The notes under the pieces: model-generated | The model's database searches: none | What the model was told of the DNA's origin: nothing | The model's input: the letters and a program-made list of their open reading frames with translations, nothing else | Translations under genes and position numbers: made by a program | NCBI GenBank assembly: GCA_025093985.1 | Contig: JACAAK010000003.1 | Location: 434,001-498,000, forward strand | Reading direction: 5' to 3' | DNA length: 64,000 bases | From: Calvatia gigantea | Lineage: Eukaryota > Basidiomycota > Agaricomycetes > Agaricales > Lycoperdaceae | In this document: in pieces, positions 26,401-38,485 of the stretch | How positions within the stretch are numbered: position 1 is the stretch's first letter | Layout of the letters: the number at the start of each line of letters is the position of its first letter

Positions 26401-27028
26401 TTTTGTTGAATAGGTGCGTGAATGGTTGTACGTAGTCTGGCAGGTCCTCCAGTTTAGTCGGGTCCGGTTCGTCTTCTTCTTCCCATAGGTCTTCTGTGGC
26501 CATTATGCTTCGCAGTTTTTTGGTGATAGCGATGTTCTGGTGGAGAAATTGGCAATCTGGTGGGCACCGGGTGAACTTGATTTCTCCGTTGTTCCAGTCT
26601 ACCTCCAGGTTATGTTTGACCAGCCAATCGTGTCCTAGAAAGATCTCCACTCTGTCTTGTAGTTGTACGACGGAGGCCTCAATCTGTTCTTTATGTCCCT
26701 GGATGTCGATGTTGATTGTCATGGTTTCTGTTACTTTTCCACCTTGGTTGGGCATTCTGTCTGCATTTAATACCATGATTTGTCATTCCAATTTCCGGGT
26801 AGGGAGTCCTTCTTCGTCTACTAGTCTTTTGCTGATGCTGCTGGTTGTGCACCCTGAGTCTACAATGGTGTTGACTGTTATCTCCTTTCCTGCCGTTTGT
26901 ATTTTTCCTTTTAGGTTTAGTTCGCGCTTTCTTCTCTGGGGAATCGTGTAGAATTTGTCTGATATCCTAGATACAAGTTTTTTGACTCTCGAGGTAGCAC
27001 CTACTCGGAGTCTTCAGAAAAATCCTTT
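23481..27028 (-). pseudogene. pol: Gypsy-1b Pol, with stops
   Basis: Same domain order as in Gypsy-1a. Protease and RT start near 26.85 kb (MVLNAD at 26776 downward). RT has the canonical YMDD (NYMDDFAIPGD near 25.87 kb), unlike the YMDN of Gypsy-1a. RNase H is at 25239-25697, integrase (LSDRGPQFTSEF, QTDGQTERINRE) at 24183-24635, and the chromodomain near 23.59-23.72 kb, with stops in GR* and LVH*KGY. It shares the TGA just before the QxxVLNAD segment with Gypsy-1a. Other stops are private, for example CAG to TAG at 26288. Confidence 0.9.
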
Positions 27029-28116
27029 CCTTCTTCGTTGGTAGCTTCCTCTACTCCCCGGACTTGGATTTTCTTGGGTGCGGTACAGGCTTTGGCTATG
27101 TGCCCCCTTTTTCTGCAGTTGTAGCATATTAACCCCTTGGGTTTTTTGCAGTCTTTGGCGATGTGGCCAAAAATGCCACAGTTGTAGCACTTGGGTTCTC
27201 CTTTGTCATTGAAGACGTGATGCCTGCTTCCTATCTCCATGGGTTCGCCCATTCCTCCATAAGTGGTGTCGGTGTTCGTTTTCCTATCTCCTCGGTATTT
27301 GGATGCCTCATATCCTTGTCCAACGGACAATATGGCTTCTTTCCATTCTGCATATGTGTCTGGTCTAGCTGAGGGTGGATAGCCTGTGATCATATGTATG
27401 ATGTCTTGTCGGGCATTCTTTCTGAGTAAGAACATAGTGTGCTTGCTGTCGGTCTTGGCCTTGCTTTTGAGTACCTTGAATTCGATCAGGTAGTTGGCAG
27501 TGTTTCGGTTTCCTTGTTTGAATTTTTCGATTTGCCATTTAGCCTTGCTGTTTGAGGCGTTGTCTGAGAAGATTCTTCTAAATTCCTCAGAGAAGACCTT
27601 CCAGTCCACTGAATCCTTAGATTCTAGGATAGCTGGTGCTCTCATAGCTGCGTATGCTCCTGCAGTTCCTCCACGTAGTCTGGCTAAAACTGCTATGGCT
27701 TTGTCATCTGCCGAAACTATCTTGTTAAATTTCATGAAGAGTGTCATTGCTCTCCACCAGTCGTCGAACTTGGTGTGGTTGCCATCGAAAAATCCCGGGT
27801 CTGGCACTAGGCCTTTCCCACTGGGCATTGCTGCAGGCACTACTGCATTATTGGTCATGTTGGAGTCGGTTTCTGATTCTGTTTCATCTGAACTTGATTC
27901 ATCTGATTTCTCCTGGTGTACTATCTCTTCCTCTGCTAGGTCGAGTTCGTTTAGAAGTTCTGATAACACTTCTTCTTCTGCTTGGTTTGTTCCGGGTTTG
28001 TCGTGTGTTTCTTCAGGTACTTCGGGGTTCCCTGTTTCTTCTTCGTCTGATGTTTCTGATTCGTCGTCAGTGACTTCGAGGTTTGGTTCTCTGTATTCGT
28101 CTGGGTTTGAGCTCAT
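27001..28116 (-). CDS. gag: Gypsy-1b Gag polyprotein
   Basis: An uninterrupted 371-codon frame of exactly the length of the Gypsy-1a Gag, with the same acidic N-terminus, [10 protein letters not shown] segment and two zinc knuckles. In the second knuckle the third position reads CYNCRKRGHIAKAC. It ends at the same TAG. Conservation of open gag in both copies contrasts with broken pol. Confidence 0.93.
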   Translation of the reverse strand: MSSNPDEYREPNLEVTDDESETSDEEETGNPEVPEETHDKPGTNQAEEEVLSELLNELDLAEEEIVHQEKSDESSSDETESETDSNMTNNAVVPAAMPSGKGLVPDPGFFDGNHTKFDDWWRAMTLFMKFNKIVSADDKAIAVLARLRGGTAGAYAAMRAPAILESKDSVDWKVFSEEFRRIFSDNASNSKAKWQIEKFKQGNRNTANYLIEFKVLKSKAKTDSKHTMFLLRKNARQDIIHMITGYPPSARPDTYAEWKEAILSVGQGYEASKYRGDRKTNTDTTYGGMGEPMEIGSRHHVFNDKGEPKCYNCGIFGHIAKDCKKPKGLICYNCRKRGHIAKACTAPKKIQVRGVEEATNEEGKDFSEDSE

Positions 28117-28195
28117 ATACTAGCTCCTGGGTTGCTTCTGTTCAGGCCTATTTCAGCCTACTCCTTGCAAGGTGAGGTGGAGACGCTTAACCAAA

Positions 28196-28502
28196 TGTTA
28201 CGACCTTAGTCTGAGTAAACCTCAGGTTGCAACTTAGGCTAAGACTTGAGGGTGAGTAAGGGGAGAGGAACTAGGTGGTTAAGCGTACCGAATACAGGGG
28301 GATGTATGTATGCTTAAATACAGGAGGACCATCCAGTTAAATGGATGGAGGTAACTACATGAAACGTCCGATGTCTATGGCATAGTAGTTATGAGTCAGA
28401 GCTCGGAGATTGCGCAGGTAGGAATAGGTGAAACAGATGCACAGGAGGTAGGAATGTAGACGAATATAGAGAGTGCGAAATGATTGGTGAAAATTCACAA
28501 CA
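28196..28502 (-). repeat. Gypsy-1b 5' LTR
   Basis: 307 bp, TGTTACGACC...TCACAACA on the plus strand, followed by TCATT. The primer-binding region (complement of TTAACCAAA) adjoins it at 28188-28195. Confidence 0.9.
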
Positions 28503-28507
28503 TCATT

Positions 28508-29264
28508 ATTGATGCAATTCCAGAAATAAAAGAATTTTCTTGCAAGTTTGTTAAGCTATGTGAGGTGAAGGCTCATATGGAGGTATAACCATCACATATT
28601 TTTAGGATTGGATTATCTGAGCTATTGCGCTTTTCTGGTAGATGTTAGCGAGAATGCATAGCAAGTCTTATGCTTATCTAACTCTAGTTGGTGAGCCAAA
28701 CAAGTTCTTCTTGAAATTGAATGCCTAATCCATTATAGTCTACCTTGTAGGTGACCCGCATAAAGAACTATGCAGTCTTTCCTAGTCAGGTTCAATTGTG
28801 TAATGCATATCAACCAGCATCTTATTTAACTCCTCCACAATGGTCGTTCCACATAAGTGGCAACACAGAAGTGTGGTGTATCAAAAAGTGGTAGATATCC
28901 TGTAAAGGATGCGCATATAATGCATTAAATTGGCAATTATATCAGTGTAAGACATAGGATATGGTGGGCAGAGATTTCTCGAATGGAAATGGAAAGGATT
29001 CAGGAGGTGATCATGGAATGTAATGGAATATATCCTGCAACATCAAAAGATGGCAGATAAAGAAGTTGCTATCTCTTGCTTCGTGCAGGTTTTGCTCTCT
29101 TCTTTGCAAATGAACTGGTTACTGCTATCCAGTTACTGAATCATGATGTTTAAGGGTATATTCCCTTATCGAATAAGACATCCAAATATGGATTGTTCAT
29201 AGAATGTTAAGCCTTTCTGTGTGCCACTTGAACTTGAAAGTTCTTGTTGATCAAACAACCAAGG
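28508..29264 (-). mobile_element. LARD-AB interior, second part
   Basis: Continues the alignment with LARD-C (42616 to 43381). It ends in CAAGG, the decayed left copy of the Gypsy-2 target duplication. Confidence 0.85.
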
Positions 29265-29603
29265 TGTAAGGGCAACCTGCAGTCCGAGCAGCTCAGGGAC
29301 ATGAAGCTCTCATGAGGCGGGTGAGCAGGTGACTGTGGGGGAATCCTTAGTTATATTACCAATGTGTTGTACAGACTACATACCTGCAGGGAAATTCTTA
29401 GAGAATCGGATAAGGGTCCCCTGCAGGTGTACAGGTTAATATATACTACTCTTCTGTCCATTGTCCTATTGTTTCATTATGTACGTAAGTCCGTCATTGT
29501 CCTTTGGGATCTCCAGTTGTGACTTATGTCTGCTTGGCTGAGAGCGGGTGATGGCATTGGGTTGTGGGATGGTCCGGGGGGACTGTTGGGGGTTGCCCTG
29601 ACA
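29265..29603 (-). repeat. Gypsy-2 3' LTR
   Basis: 339 bp. A guanine-rich polypurine tract on the minus strand (complement of 29605-29618) lies immediately upstream in element orientation. The pol frame runs through this tract into the LTR. Confidence 0.9.
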
Positions 29604-32600
29604 TCCACCCCCCCTCCAAAATTGCAGCGTCTCGATGTGTGGTGTTGGATTTGTTGGAAAGGAAGTGAGCCAAAGGTAAGTGTGTGGATGAGGCGAGGGG
29701 CGCCAAGATGTTTGCGGTAGAACTCCTGGACTAGTTCTGGAGTGTGGACTCCGTCGGCCAGCTCCCACAAGTTGTGTTCCATTCTGAAGCCCTTCCATTT
29801 GATGAGATATTGAAGTCGTCTTCGGTGGACGTGGCTGTTAAGGACTTCTTCAACCTCCCACTCCTCCTCTTCGTTGATAATAATGGGATTGGGTGGAGGT
29901 TTCGCACAGCAGTTCTCAATCGGATCGGGTGGTGCAGGTGTGAGTTTAACAACATTGAAAACCGGGTGGAGGTGTTGCATGGAATGGGGGAGGCAAAGGT
30001 GGTAGGCGTTAGCATTGACCTGCTTGTCTATGACGTACGGTCTGAGGCATTGGTGAGAAAGCTTCCTTGATGGGCAGGTGGTCTGGATGTCATCTGCTTT
30101 GAGGTAAACTTTGTCACCTGGCTTGTATGTGGGTGTGGGTGTACGTCGTTGGTTGTAGTAGCAGGTCATGTCATCTTTCGCCTTGACCAGTGTGGATTTC
30201 GCTTCCTCTAGTGTTGACTCCATTTGCTTCATAAACTCGTTAACTGACTCAATCTTCGAGGGCAGCTGACATGGCTCAAATCCCATGCACGGGTGACGTC
30301 CAGTGTCTAAGAGGAAGGAGAAGTATTGGATGGAGGCATGGACGTGGTTGTTGTGCTGGAATTCCGCGAGTGGGAGGAGGTTGTGCCAGTCATTCTGTCA
30401 CTCATTTACAAAGAGGTGGAGGTACTGATCAAGTTCCTGGTTCACCCACTCTGTCTGCCCATCAGTCTGTGGGTGCCAGGCGGTTGAGGCAGCCATCTTG
30501 ATCCCTAAGAGTCAGTAAAGCTCTTTCGTGAATGCAGCGACGAACTGTGGTCTGTGGTCTGAAATAATGGCATTGGGGAGTCCATGGAGCTTCCAGACAT
30601 TGTGGAGGAAGAGCCATGCTGCACCTTCAGCCGAGACAGTGGTATGGGTTGGGATAAAGTGGGCTCGTTTAGAGACAGAGTCCACCACTGTTATGATGGC
30701 ATCATAGCTTGCAGATTCTGGGAGTTCAACCACAAAGTCTATGCTGAGCGTGTCCCAGCAGGCTTCAGGGATAGAGAGCAGGTGAAGTTCTCCTTGCAGG
30801 GAACAGTGGATGGGCTTGGTGTGCATGCAGAGGTTGCAGGTAGAGACGTACTGACCAATGTATCAAGCCATCTGGGGCCACCAGTAGTTGCAGGAGACGA
30901 GTTCTAGTGTTTTCCATTGCCCAGCATGTCCTGCAATCTTTGTGTCATGGTGGAAAGCCACTATCCTTCGCCTAAGATCAGAGCCTGTTGGGATGTAGAT
31001 CTTCCCTCAGAACAGGAGTAGACCATCTTGCTCTGCCCATTCCGCACTCCTCACGGTTTTGGTTGACAACTGCTTGAGTTCCCATGTGGCTTTAGCGACT
31101 GCCTCCTCTTGTTCACCCATGCAGTTTCCTGAGTGGATATCCTTCAGCAGGAGTTGCTCCTCTCCTTCCATCAAAATCCCTTCAAGTGCGCAGATGGCAA
31201 AGAGTCCATCAGGAAGGAGGGTGATGTTCTCATTGTCGTGTACTCCTGTGCCATGGTCCACTCTTCGGGACAGTGCATCTAGCTTCCTCATAGTTCAGCC
31301 AGGATGGTGGTGCAAGCGGAAATCAAAGCAGGAGAGTATGAGGGACCAACGGGCTTGGTGACGGTTGAGTTTCTTGGTGGACATGAAGTACTCTAGGTTT
31401 TTGTGGTCCGTCCAGATCTCAACTTGGTGGCATGCACCTTTGAAGAAGTGTCTCCACTCCTCTAGTGCATGGATGATTGTCAGCATTTCCTTGTTGTAGA
31501 TCTCATAATTCCGTTTGACCACTGAGAGGGATTTTGAATAGAATGCCACTGGGTGCCACTGATCTGAGTCTGCCACTTTCTGAGAGAGAACTGCACCCAT
31601 AGCGAAGTCTGAGCTGTCTGCTTCGACACAGAAGGGAGCAGAGTCATTGGGTGAGAGGAAAACAGGGGAGGAGGTAACCACATCCTTGAGTGCCTGGAAA
31701 GCTGTTTCTTCCACAGTGCCCCATTTCCACTTGGTGTCTGCCTTAGTGAGATCAAAGAGGGGGCAGGCTATGTGGGAGAAGTCATGGATGAAGCAGTGGT
31801 AGAAGTTGACAAATCCAAGGAATGCCTGGACTTCACCTACATTGGCTGGAGCGGGCCACTCTTGTACTCCTGCAACCTTGACTGGATCCATCTCAACACT
31901 ATTTTCCAATATGATGGGACTGAGGTACTCAATGCAGGTCTTCTCAAACTCGCACTTTTTGGGTTTAAGGAAAAGCTAGTGCTGTTCAAGAATTTGCAAA
32001 ACCCGGCAGATAACCTCTTGATGCTCTTCAATCGTCTTCGTGAAGATCAGGATGTCATCCATGTATACCACCACAACACCCTCCATAATGAGCTCATGGA
32101 AGATGTTGTTTATCATGGTTTGGAAGGTGGCGGGGCTATTGGTGAGGCCAAAGAACATGACCAGCAGCTCAAATAATCCGCAATTCATCTGGAATGCAGC
32201 CTTCCACTCGTCACCCAGTTTAATCTGTACATTGTTGAATCCCCAGCGAACATCCAGTTTAGTGAAGTACTTAGCCCCACAAAGTTGTGCAATGAGTTCG
32301 GATATGAGTGGGAGAGGGTACTTGTTTTTCACCATGATGGTGTTAAGGGCGCGGTAGTCCTGGATGAGGCAGAGGGATCCATCCTTCTTCTTGATGAAGA
32401 ATACAGGTGAGGCCATGGGGGATTTGGAGGGGCAGATGTGGCCAGATGAGAGGTTCTTCTGGATAAACTCATCCAATTGTGACTGCTCAGTGGGTAAGAG
32501 TGGGTATATCTTGTAGCCCTTCAGGTCGGTGCCTGGGATGAGCTCAATCACGTGATCCCACAGTCGATGCTCAGGTAGCGTGTCGAAGGACTCCTTGGTG

Positions 32601-33511
32601 AACACAGCTTCGAAGTCATGAAAGTAGGGGGGGACGATTTCTCTAAATCTGGTGGATGAGTCGGATGACTGGGAGTTGCAGTGGAAGGCCTCAGCTAGCC
32701 ATTGGGACATGGTACCTGTTGCACGAATCTCTTCCGGACAGGGGAGGAGGTTGATGGCAAAGATGCAGTCATCATCCTCATAGAGATCTATGGGAGCCGG
32801 TGGCTCAGCGAATGACTCGCCTCCTTCCTCCACTTCTTCTACTAGGGCAGGGAAGGAACCTAGGATACAGGCGCAGATGCAGTGGGTCTGGAGGCGGCAG
32901 GCATGGGCCTCAGCTTTGGCTTCAACTTTGCATTCTTCACACTTGGATAGGCAGTGGGACATTTTGACTTTATCTGTCTGCCAATTGATGTTGGGGTTAT
33001 GTTGTTTGAGCCAAGTGTATCTGAGGAGCAAGTCTTGGTGGCCAAGTCTGGTGACTATGAGCAGGGAGCATTCCGAGTGGTTGTGGTAACGAAGGATGAT
33101 GTCTACAACCTCTGTTATCTGACTAGCCTCATTTTCCGAGCTGTTGACATTGTAGACTGCAAGTGGGCAGGAGAGCATGCGGGTGTTGAGTTTGTTGGTC
33201 CGCACATAGTCTCAGTCAATGAAGGAGCCAGTCACACCGCTATCCACCAGAGCACATACTCCACAGCATTCTGCTGTGTCTGTAGTTTCTAGTTCTACTT
33301 GCAGCATAAGCGAAGTCCCGTACTGGTCCAGAGTGGCTATGATGGGTTTGAGTGGAAGGTGCTTTTCCCATTTAGGGTGGTGAGGTGTTGAAGGGGTTTT
33401 CTGGGGTGCAGCTTTCGGTTTGGGTGTGGGTGAGGGTGAAGAGTTGTCTATTTCATCTATGGGTAGCACACTGAACCTATTTACACTTTGCAGCAAGGGC
33501 ACACTTTCCAC
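29477..33511 (-). pseudogene. pol: Gypsy-2 protease-RT-RNase H-integrase-chromodomain, with stops
   Basis: A single minus-strand frame broken into segments. The protease-like region ALVDSGVTGSFID is at 33212-33511. RT is at 31976-33205, with SPVFFIKKKDGSL and the canonical VYMDDILIF. RNase H is at 31295-31909 (EIWTDHKNLEYF). A linker is at 31007-31291. Integrase is at 30512-30826 (WDTLSIDFV, SDHRPQFVAAFTKEL, where the usual DRGPQF is altered). The integrase C-terminus and chromodomain (EEEWEVEEVLNSH... YLIKWKGF... NLWE) are in 29477-30286. At least five stops separate the parts. The family is distinct from Gypsy-1: different LTRs, a longer Gag, and a chromodomain frame that crosses the polypurine tract. 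Confidence 0.9.
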
Positions 33512-33519
33512 TCACTGCT

Positions 33520-34637
33520 CTACAGAAAATCTGCTTCTTCAGCCACTTGAGCCGAGTCCACTACTTCTCTCACATCTTTCTTGGCCAGGAGTCTCATAAG
33601 GAGGTTGTCTTCCTCCTCTGCAGTCAGGTGGCGGACATCATGTCTGAGAGAACATTCAGATTTGACATGCCTGACCTTCTTGCAACGGTAGCAGGTGGGC
33701 GGGAGTAGAGTGGTTTTGTGAGAGGTGTCTACCTCCATGGGTACAGGGGTGCTGAGAGATGGTGTGGGTCGAATGGGTGGAGGTGGGACAGCAATCGGGG
33801 AAGGGAACAGAGGGGTTTTGGTTTTGGAAGTGGCAGGTCAGAGCGGGTGGTGGCTTGGAAGGCATCATTGGCAGCCCTCGCCTAGTCAATGCATTGAGCT
33901 GCAGCATACCAACCTTCTACGTCATTGTCCCAGGGGCATCCTGAGACCATGGTGGCTACCGCATTCTGGATCGTCAGCCGAAGTCCTCGCCAAAATTTCA
34001 CAACTACCACCTTCAGATCAGTGTACTCTGAGTCCAAAATGAGGTTATGGAAGTTGTCAAGGTAGTCATTGACACTCTGGTTGCCCTGGTGGTACCCTGT
34101 GCCTTCCAAGATGTTGACTGCAGTGGCTTCTGCATCCACAGGGAAGAAGTGCTTGCAGAACTCCGTGGAAAAATCCTTCCAACCAAGGAATCGGGTTTGC
34201 CCTGGGTGTTGCTCTTCCCAACACATTATGTTCTCGGCCCACTTGGCCACTCAGCTACTTTTCATATATGACAACACCCACAGGATCTGGGCGTTTTTGT
34301 CCTTGAAGTGATCCTTGCACAACCGAAGGTAGATGTGGCAGGAGTTGAGGAATGCACGCCCTCTGGAGCGATCTCCATCAAAGTCAGATGGGGTGGCTAC
34401 CTTAGCCCAGGTGGATGTGGAGTATGGCCGAGGTGCAGGAGCAGGAGTGTGGTTGGTGGGGGGTTGTGGAGCATGGGGGGCGGGGGCATTCGCAGCAGCC
34501 ACTGTGCTGATCTGACCTTGTAAGGAGGAGAGTGTTTCATAGACTCTCAGTTCGGATGCCGCCTGACAATTTATCACCTCCTGCAGGCTGTTCTGCAGTT
34601 GTGCGAGTATTTGTTCTAGGAGAGACATATTCTGCAC
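33520..34637 (-). pseudogene. gag: Gypsy-2 Gag, frameshifted
   Basis: Three pieces lie in two frames. 34251-34637 is a coiled-coil-like N-terminus (LLEQILAQLQNSLQEV). 33882-34250 is a Retrotrans_gag domain (WKDFSTEFCKHFFP, NDYLDNFHNLI). 33520-33738 carries a zinc knuckle of form CYRCKKVRHVKSEC, in which the usual glycine is lost. A stop at 34251 and a frame change between 33.88 and 33.74 kb inactivate it. Confidence 0.85.
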
Positions 34638-34813
34638 TGGCTGCAGTTGAACCTGCTGTGGTTGTCCCTGCTGCTGTTGCAGCTGGGGCTAGTCCAACAT
34701 AGGGGGCAGGTCAGGCAGGTAGAAACGGGGTCGGCTAATGGGGGGTGTTCGAGGGGAACTCCTCGGAGTTGTTTCCAGTGGGTGACTGGGTCTTTCGTGA
34801 GATCCGATTCTTC

Positions 34814-35151
34814 TGTAAGGGCAACCTGCAGTCCGAGCAGCTTGGGGACGTGAAGCTCTCACAAGGCAGGCGAGCGGGTGACTGTGGGGGAATCCTTAGT
34901 TATATTACCAATATGTTGTACAGACTACATACCTGTGGGGAAATCCTTAGAGAATCAGATAAGGGTCCCCTGCAGGTATACAGGTTAATATATACTACTC
35001 TTCTGTCCATTGTCCTATTGTTTCATTATGTACGTAAGTCCGTCATTGTCCTTTGGGATCTCCAGTTGTGACTTATGTCCACTCGGCTGAGAGCAGGTGA
35101 TGGCATTGGGTTGTGGGACAGTCCGGGGGACTGTCAGGGGTTGCCCTGACA
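34814..35151 (-). repeat. Gypsy-2 5' LTR
   Basis: 338 bp, the pair of 29265-29603. Differences between the two are mostly transitions at CpG-type positions. Confidence 0.9.
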
Positions 35152-35156
35152 TGAGG

Positions 35157-37939
35157 TATATAACATCTCAGATAAGTGATCGTGTTTGGGTGGTCATCAT
35201 GTCAGATGCACCACAAGACCAAACCTACAGTACAGAACCAAATTAATGGTTTATCTCTTGATTTACACAATCAAGTGTCTTCCACTATAGACTCTTGGAC
35301 TGGCGTATACAACTCAAGTCAACACTAAACTATCACTGAGATGGGTAAGACATTCCCATTGTCATAAAGCTTTTTAGGCTCTCAAAGTGTAGTGTGGATC
35401 AGTCTCTCTACATCAACCGTTGCAAATGCATTGGAAGTAGAAGGTCTAAGTGGGTTATTCATGCTATGAATATTTGCTATTGCTCTCATTTAGACAAACT
35501 CTCCTCCATAATCAGTTGCAGCATTGGCCATTGCCTGCTATACTGTAGAGGTTTCTCTAATGAATCTTAGAGCCTCATAACTTCTTTCGAAAGAGGACAA
35601 CTATCATCATGAGATGAGAAGTTGTAGAGTAGCATCGTAATAGATGACTAGCAATTCCATCAAGTCTGAGTATTATGCTCAAGGACAAGGATATTCATAT
35701 AAGGAATTCTGGATAAAGGTACTAATGCAATTTCCCTTATGGAATAATCCAGAGTGGTGATGAAATAAATGCAATATCTCGACAAGTCATAAAGAGACAA
35801 GGAGAAGGCATAACCTTGGGAAGTTCTGTTCAATGATGTCAAACGATATAGTCTAGTAGGTGTAGTGTTTAACAACCATTCATCTCCTTGCTAATGATGC
35901 AAGTTCATGTACAACAATGAGATTGAGTGAACAAAAACAGCTCTGCATGACTTATTGCAAAAGCGGTGACCTTCAACGATTGCCTCAAAAGCATTACACT
36001 TGAGGACATATGTTATAAGATTTTCTCGATATAGATTGGCCGCACACAAATGTGGCGCTCCAAATCTTTTTTCCTAATGTCATAGACTAATGCTGGAATA
36101 TAAAAGCAGTTCAGATACTTGTCTTTCCCGAAGGATTCCAGTTTCTTGCCTCAAGCCTAATGTAAAGCGGTAAGGTCTAAGAATTATATCTGGTGACACA
36201 GTGCTGAAGCTCAACCATTATATGTTGGGAGCTATTCTGCTAATTCCTAGACATGTTGTAATTTCCTTTCTTTTATGATGTGATTCACAAGATCCTATAG
36301 AGGATATTCTTCTCAAGTGAATAGAGTAAAATGCTCTTGCTATCATTTTCATATGATCCATAAGGATTTCTCACTTGTTGCGTAGAAAAGAATTTATAGC
36401 TAGTGCTTACATCTCACATGGCACACCATTATTCACAGTATTTATCAAGGAGTATGAAGTCAAAAGTACTACCATATATTCTTCCATTGGTATCAAGGTC
36501 AGTGACATCTGAAGATGGTGACACAAGAACTCCTCCAGTGCCAAGCTCCATAAAGAGCAGTCTAAAGGATTTCTTTAAGGAATTCATCAGCATGTTGCAT
36601 CTATGGTGCTATACACATTCTCTTTCTTGATTATAGTTGCTAAATGGTGCACACCAGTCCTAATCGTGGATGGCAACTTCCATAAAGTCAAACTTCTTTA
36701 AAACAACCATTGTATTCCTGTAGTTGGTAGACAAAGCATTTTTAATGTGCTTGTCCATGCTCTGACTTAAAACAGGTCTTCAAACTTGGGCACGTGAACA
36801 TACACTTAACACAAGTGAAGTTAATGTTGATGCTAGAAGCAGGGCGTGATATAAGTGATGCAGCTTCTCTATAAGAGAAATAGTATATGGCGGCAGTTGC
36901 TCAAGCCAGCGGCATATTTAAACTATATTCAGAAGTATTTTCTGAAACAACATAATGGCAGTATTACCAGCTCATTATCCTTCTTCCCTTATTTCCCAGC
37001 TACAAGGACGCAATAAGTGTTCTTCTCCTTGCTATCTTCTTTGGATATTTTTGCAAATGCTGCAAATGCTGCTGCTATTGGCATAATGCCATGGATTTAT
37101 TGGTGTGGCAAGCCTTACGGCCACTGTCTACCATACCAGCATAAGCACTGCAAATACAGCAGTCCACTGCCTTAGCTTGGCATAAAGTGCTTGAAGCACA
37201 TGAGCTATCCATAGAAAGAATAAAGCAGTAGTCAAATAGATGTGGAAGGGGTAAAGTGTTTAAAGCCTAGGTGAAGGAATGAACAGTGGACTTCTCAAAG
37301 ATATTTTCTATATTCCAGCTTTATTTGATTAAGTGGGCCTTAGTGGCTAAGAACTGCTAGCTTAAGTGGGTCAAATAGCTCAGGTATATGCTCATGGTGT
37401 GTTATTTAACTCAAGGTGGGACTTGTCCATCAACTTGAAACACAAGAACACAAGTCTTATAATTTTCCTGACACTGCGGTATTTATTGCAGTCACAAAGA
37501 CCAGCTAATTAACCAGCAAAGCAGAGCGTAATGCTCAGCATAAATGATACATCATATAGTAAATTACTGAGGCAGATTTGAAGAGAATCCCAGAAAGCCC
37601 AAAGCAGTTGTTGTTGATCAGAGAAAGAATACCAGAACAGAGGTGGAGCAACCAAAGTGGAACAGTTCTGCTGCAACCCTAGATGGGAAGCAGACCTAAA
37701 GCAGTCAAACCAGACTGAAGATGACGGTTTGCCAGATCAAAAACCAAGAATGGGTAATAACATGTCAGCATCATGTAAGACTGCTGCGCATAATGTGCAC
37801 ATTCACAACATAGGTCAGACAGGGTATCAAGTGGACCAAAGGCACCACTGTCTCCCAGGTTGAAAGTGACCATAGCCTCCTCAAACTCTACCAGTGTTGC
37901 CAATGTGGTCTGAGTGAGTGGCAGTCAGAGCCCATAACC
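35157..37939 (-). mobile_element. LARD-AB interior, third part, with a gag-like relic
   Basis: Aligns with 43382-46083 of LARD-C. The minus-strand segment 37679-37903 has a degenerate copia-Gag-like N-terminus (YAQQSYMMLT, compare LQSYMMLT in Copia-E). No reverse transcriptase or integrase motif can be read in any frame. Confidence 0.8.
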
Positions 37940-38485
37940 TGTTGAGAGAACGAGTTGACATCCCAATATAATTCACACTACCTAAGCATATAGGTGTCAG
38001 CAGTGGAGGGTAGTCATGTTCATCCAGGAGACAGTCCAGTAGGAGAGATGCATAGTAGTGGACATAGTCCTGCTTATACCAGCGTGCTCAGAGAGTCTTG
38101 AGGAGAAGGAAAGCGATGCTTAGAGAAGCTAGCATAGAAGAAAGAAGACATAGTGTCTTAGCCCATGAGGGCAATGCATAAGCATCTACATACTATAATG
38201 CTACATAGAGGTATATATACTAATATCCCTGGTCTGTGCACTCTAAACCCTTATACAGATGAGGTCTAACTACCAGTAGCATAATTGGAGCATACTGTGT
38301 ACGACACATGTATTAGAAGGTTCCATGTGGAGGGTATAACTGACTACCAGAAGAGTGGTACAACTACTGCATACATAGTCCATAATAGGTCCATTATTAT
38401 TGACCCTCTGAAGGTGAAATACTCAAACCCCATTTCAGCTATAAATAGACTGAACCAACATAGTGGTACAGAGCAAGATTCAACA
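37940..38485 (-). repeat. LARD-AB right LTR
   Basis: 546 bp, TGTTGAGAGAACGAG...GATTCAACA, followed by CCAAC. Confidence 0.9.

Larger units (their letters stand above)
21159..28502 (-). mobile_element. Gypsy-1b: second complete chromodomain gypsy element
   Basis: Flanked by TCATT at 21154-21158 and 28503-28507. The empty site is preserved in LARD-C at about 42611. It is the same family as Gypsy-1a in the opposite orientation. The LTR at 28196-28502 (307 bp) is intact. The LTR at 21159-22466 is interrupted by about 1 kb after its first 14 bases. Gag and the third ORF are open, while pol has several stops. Confidence 0.93.
29265..35151 (-). mobile_element. Gypsy-2: second family of chromodomain gypsy element, inactivated
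   Basis: LTRs of 339 and 338 bp (29265-29603 and 34814-35151) start TGTAAGGGCAACC and end TTGCCCTGACA on the plus strand. The flanks are CAAGG and TGAGG, both derivable from CGAGG, which is the actual sequence at the empty site in LARD-C (43377-43381). Gag, protease, RT, RNase H, integrase and chromodomain relics are present on the minus strand with frameshifts and stops. Confidence 0.92.
18494..38485 (-). mobile_element. LARD-AB: large retrotransposon derivative with 546-bp LTRs
   Basis: The LTRs are 18494-19039 and 37940-38485 and are flanked by CCAAC at 18489-18493 and 38486-38490. The interior of about 5.7 kb (19040-21158, 28508-29264, 35157-37939) aligns end to end with LARD-C and lacks long frames. 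It was inserted in the gag of Copia-D and later received Gypsy-1b and Gypsy-2. Nearly every CpG retained in LARD-C is TpG or CpA here, so this is the older or more heavily methylated copy. Confidence 0.9.
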
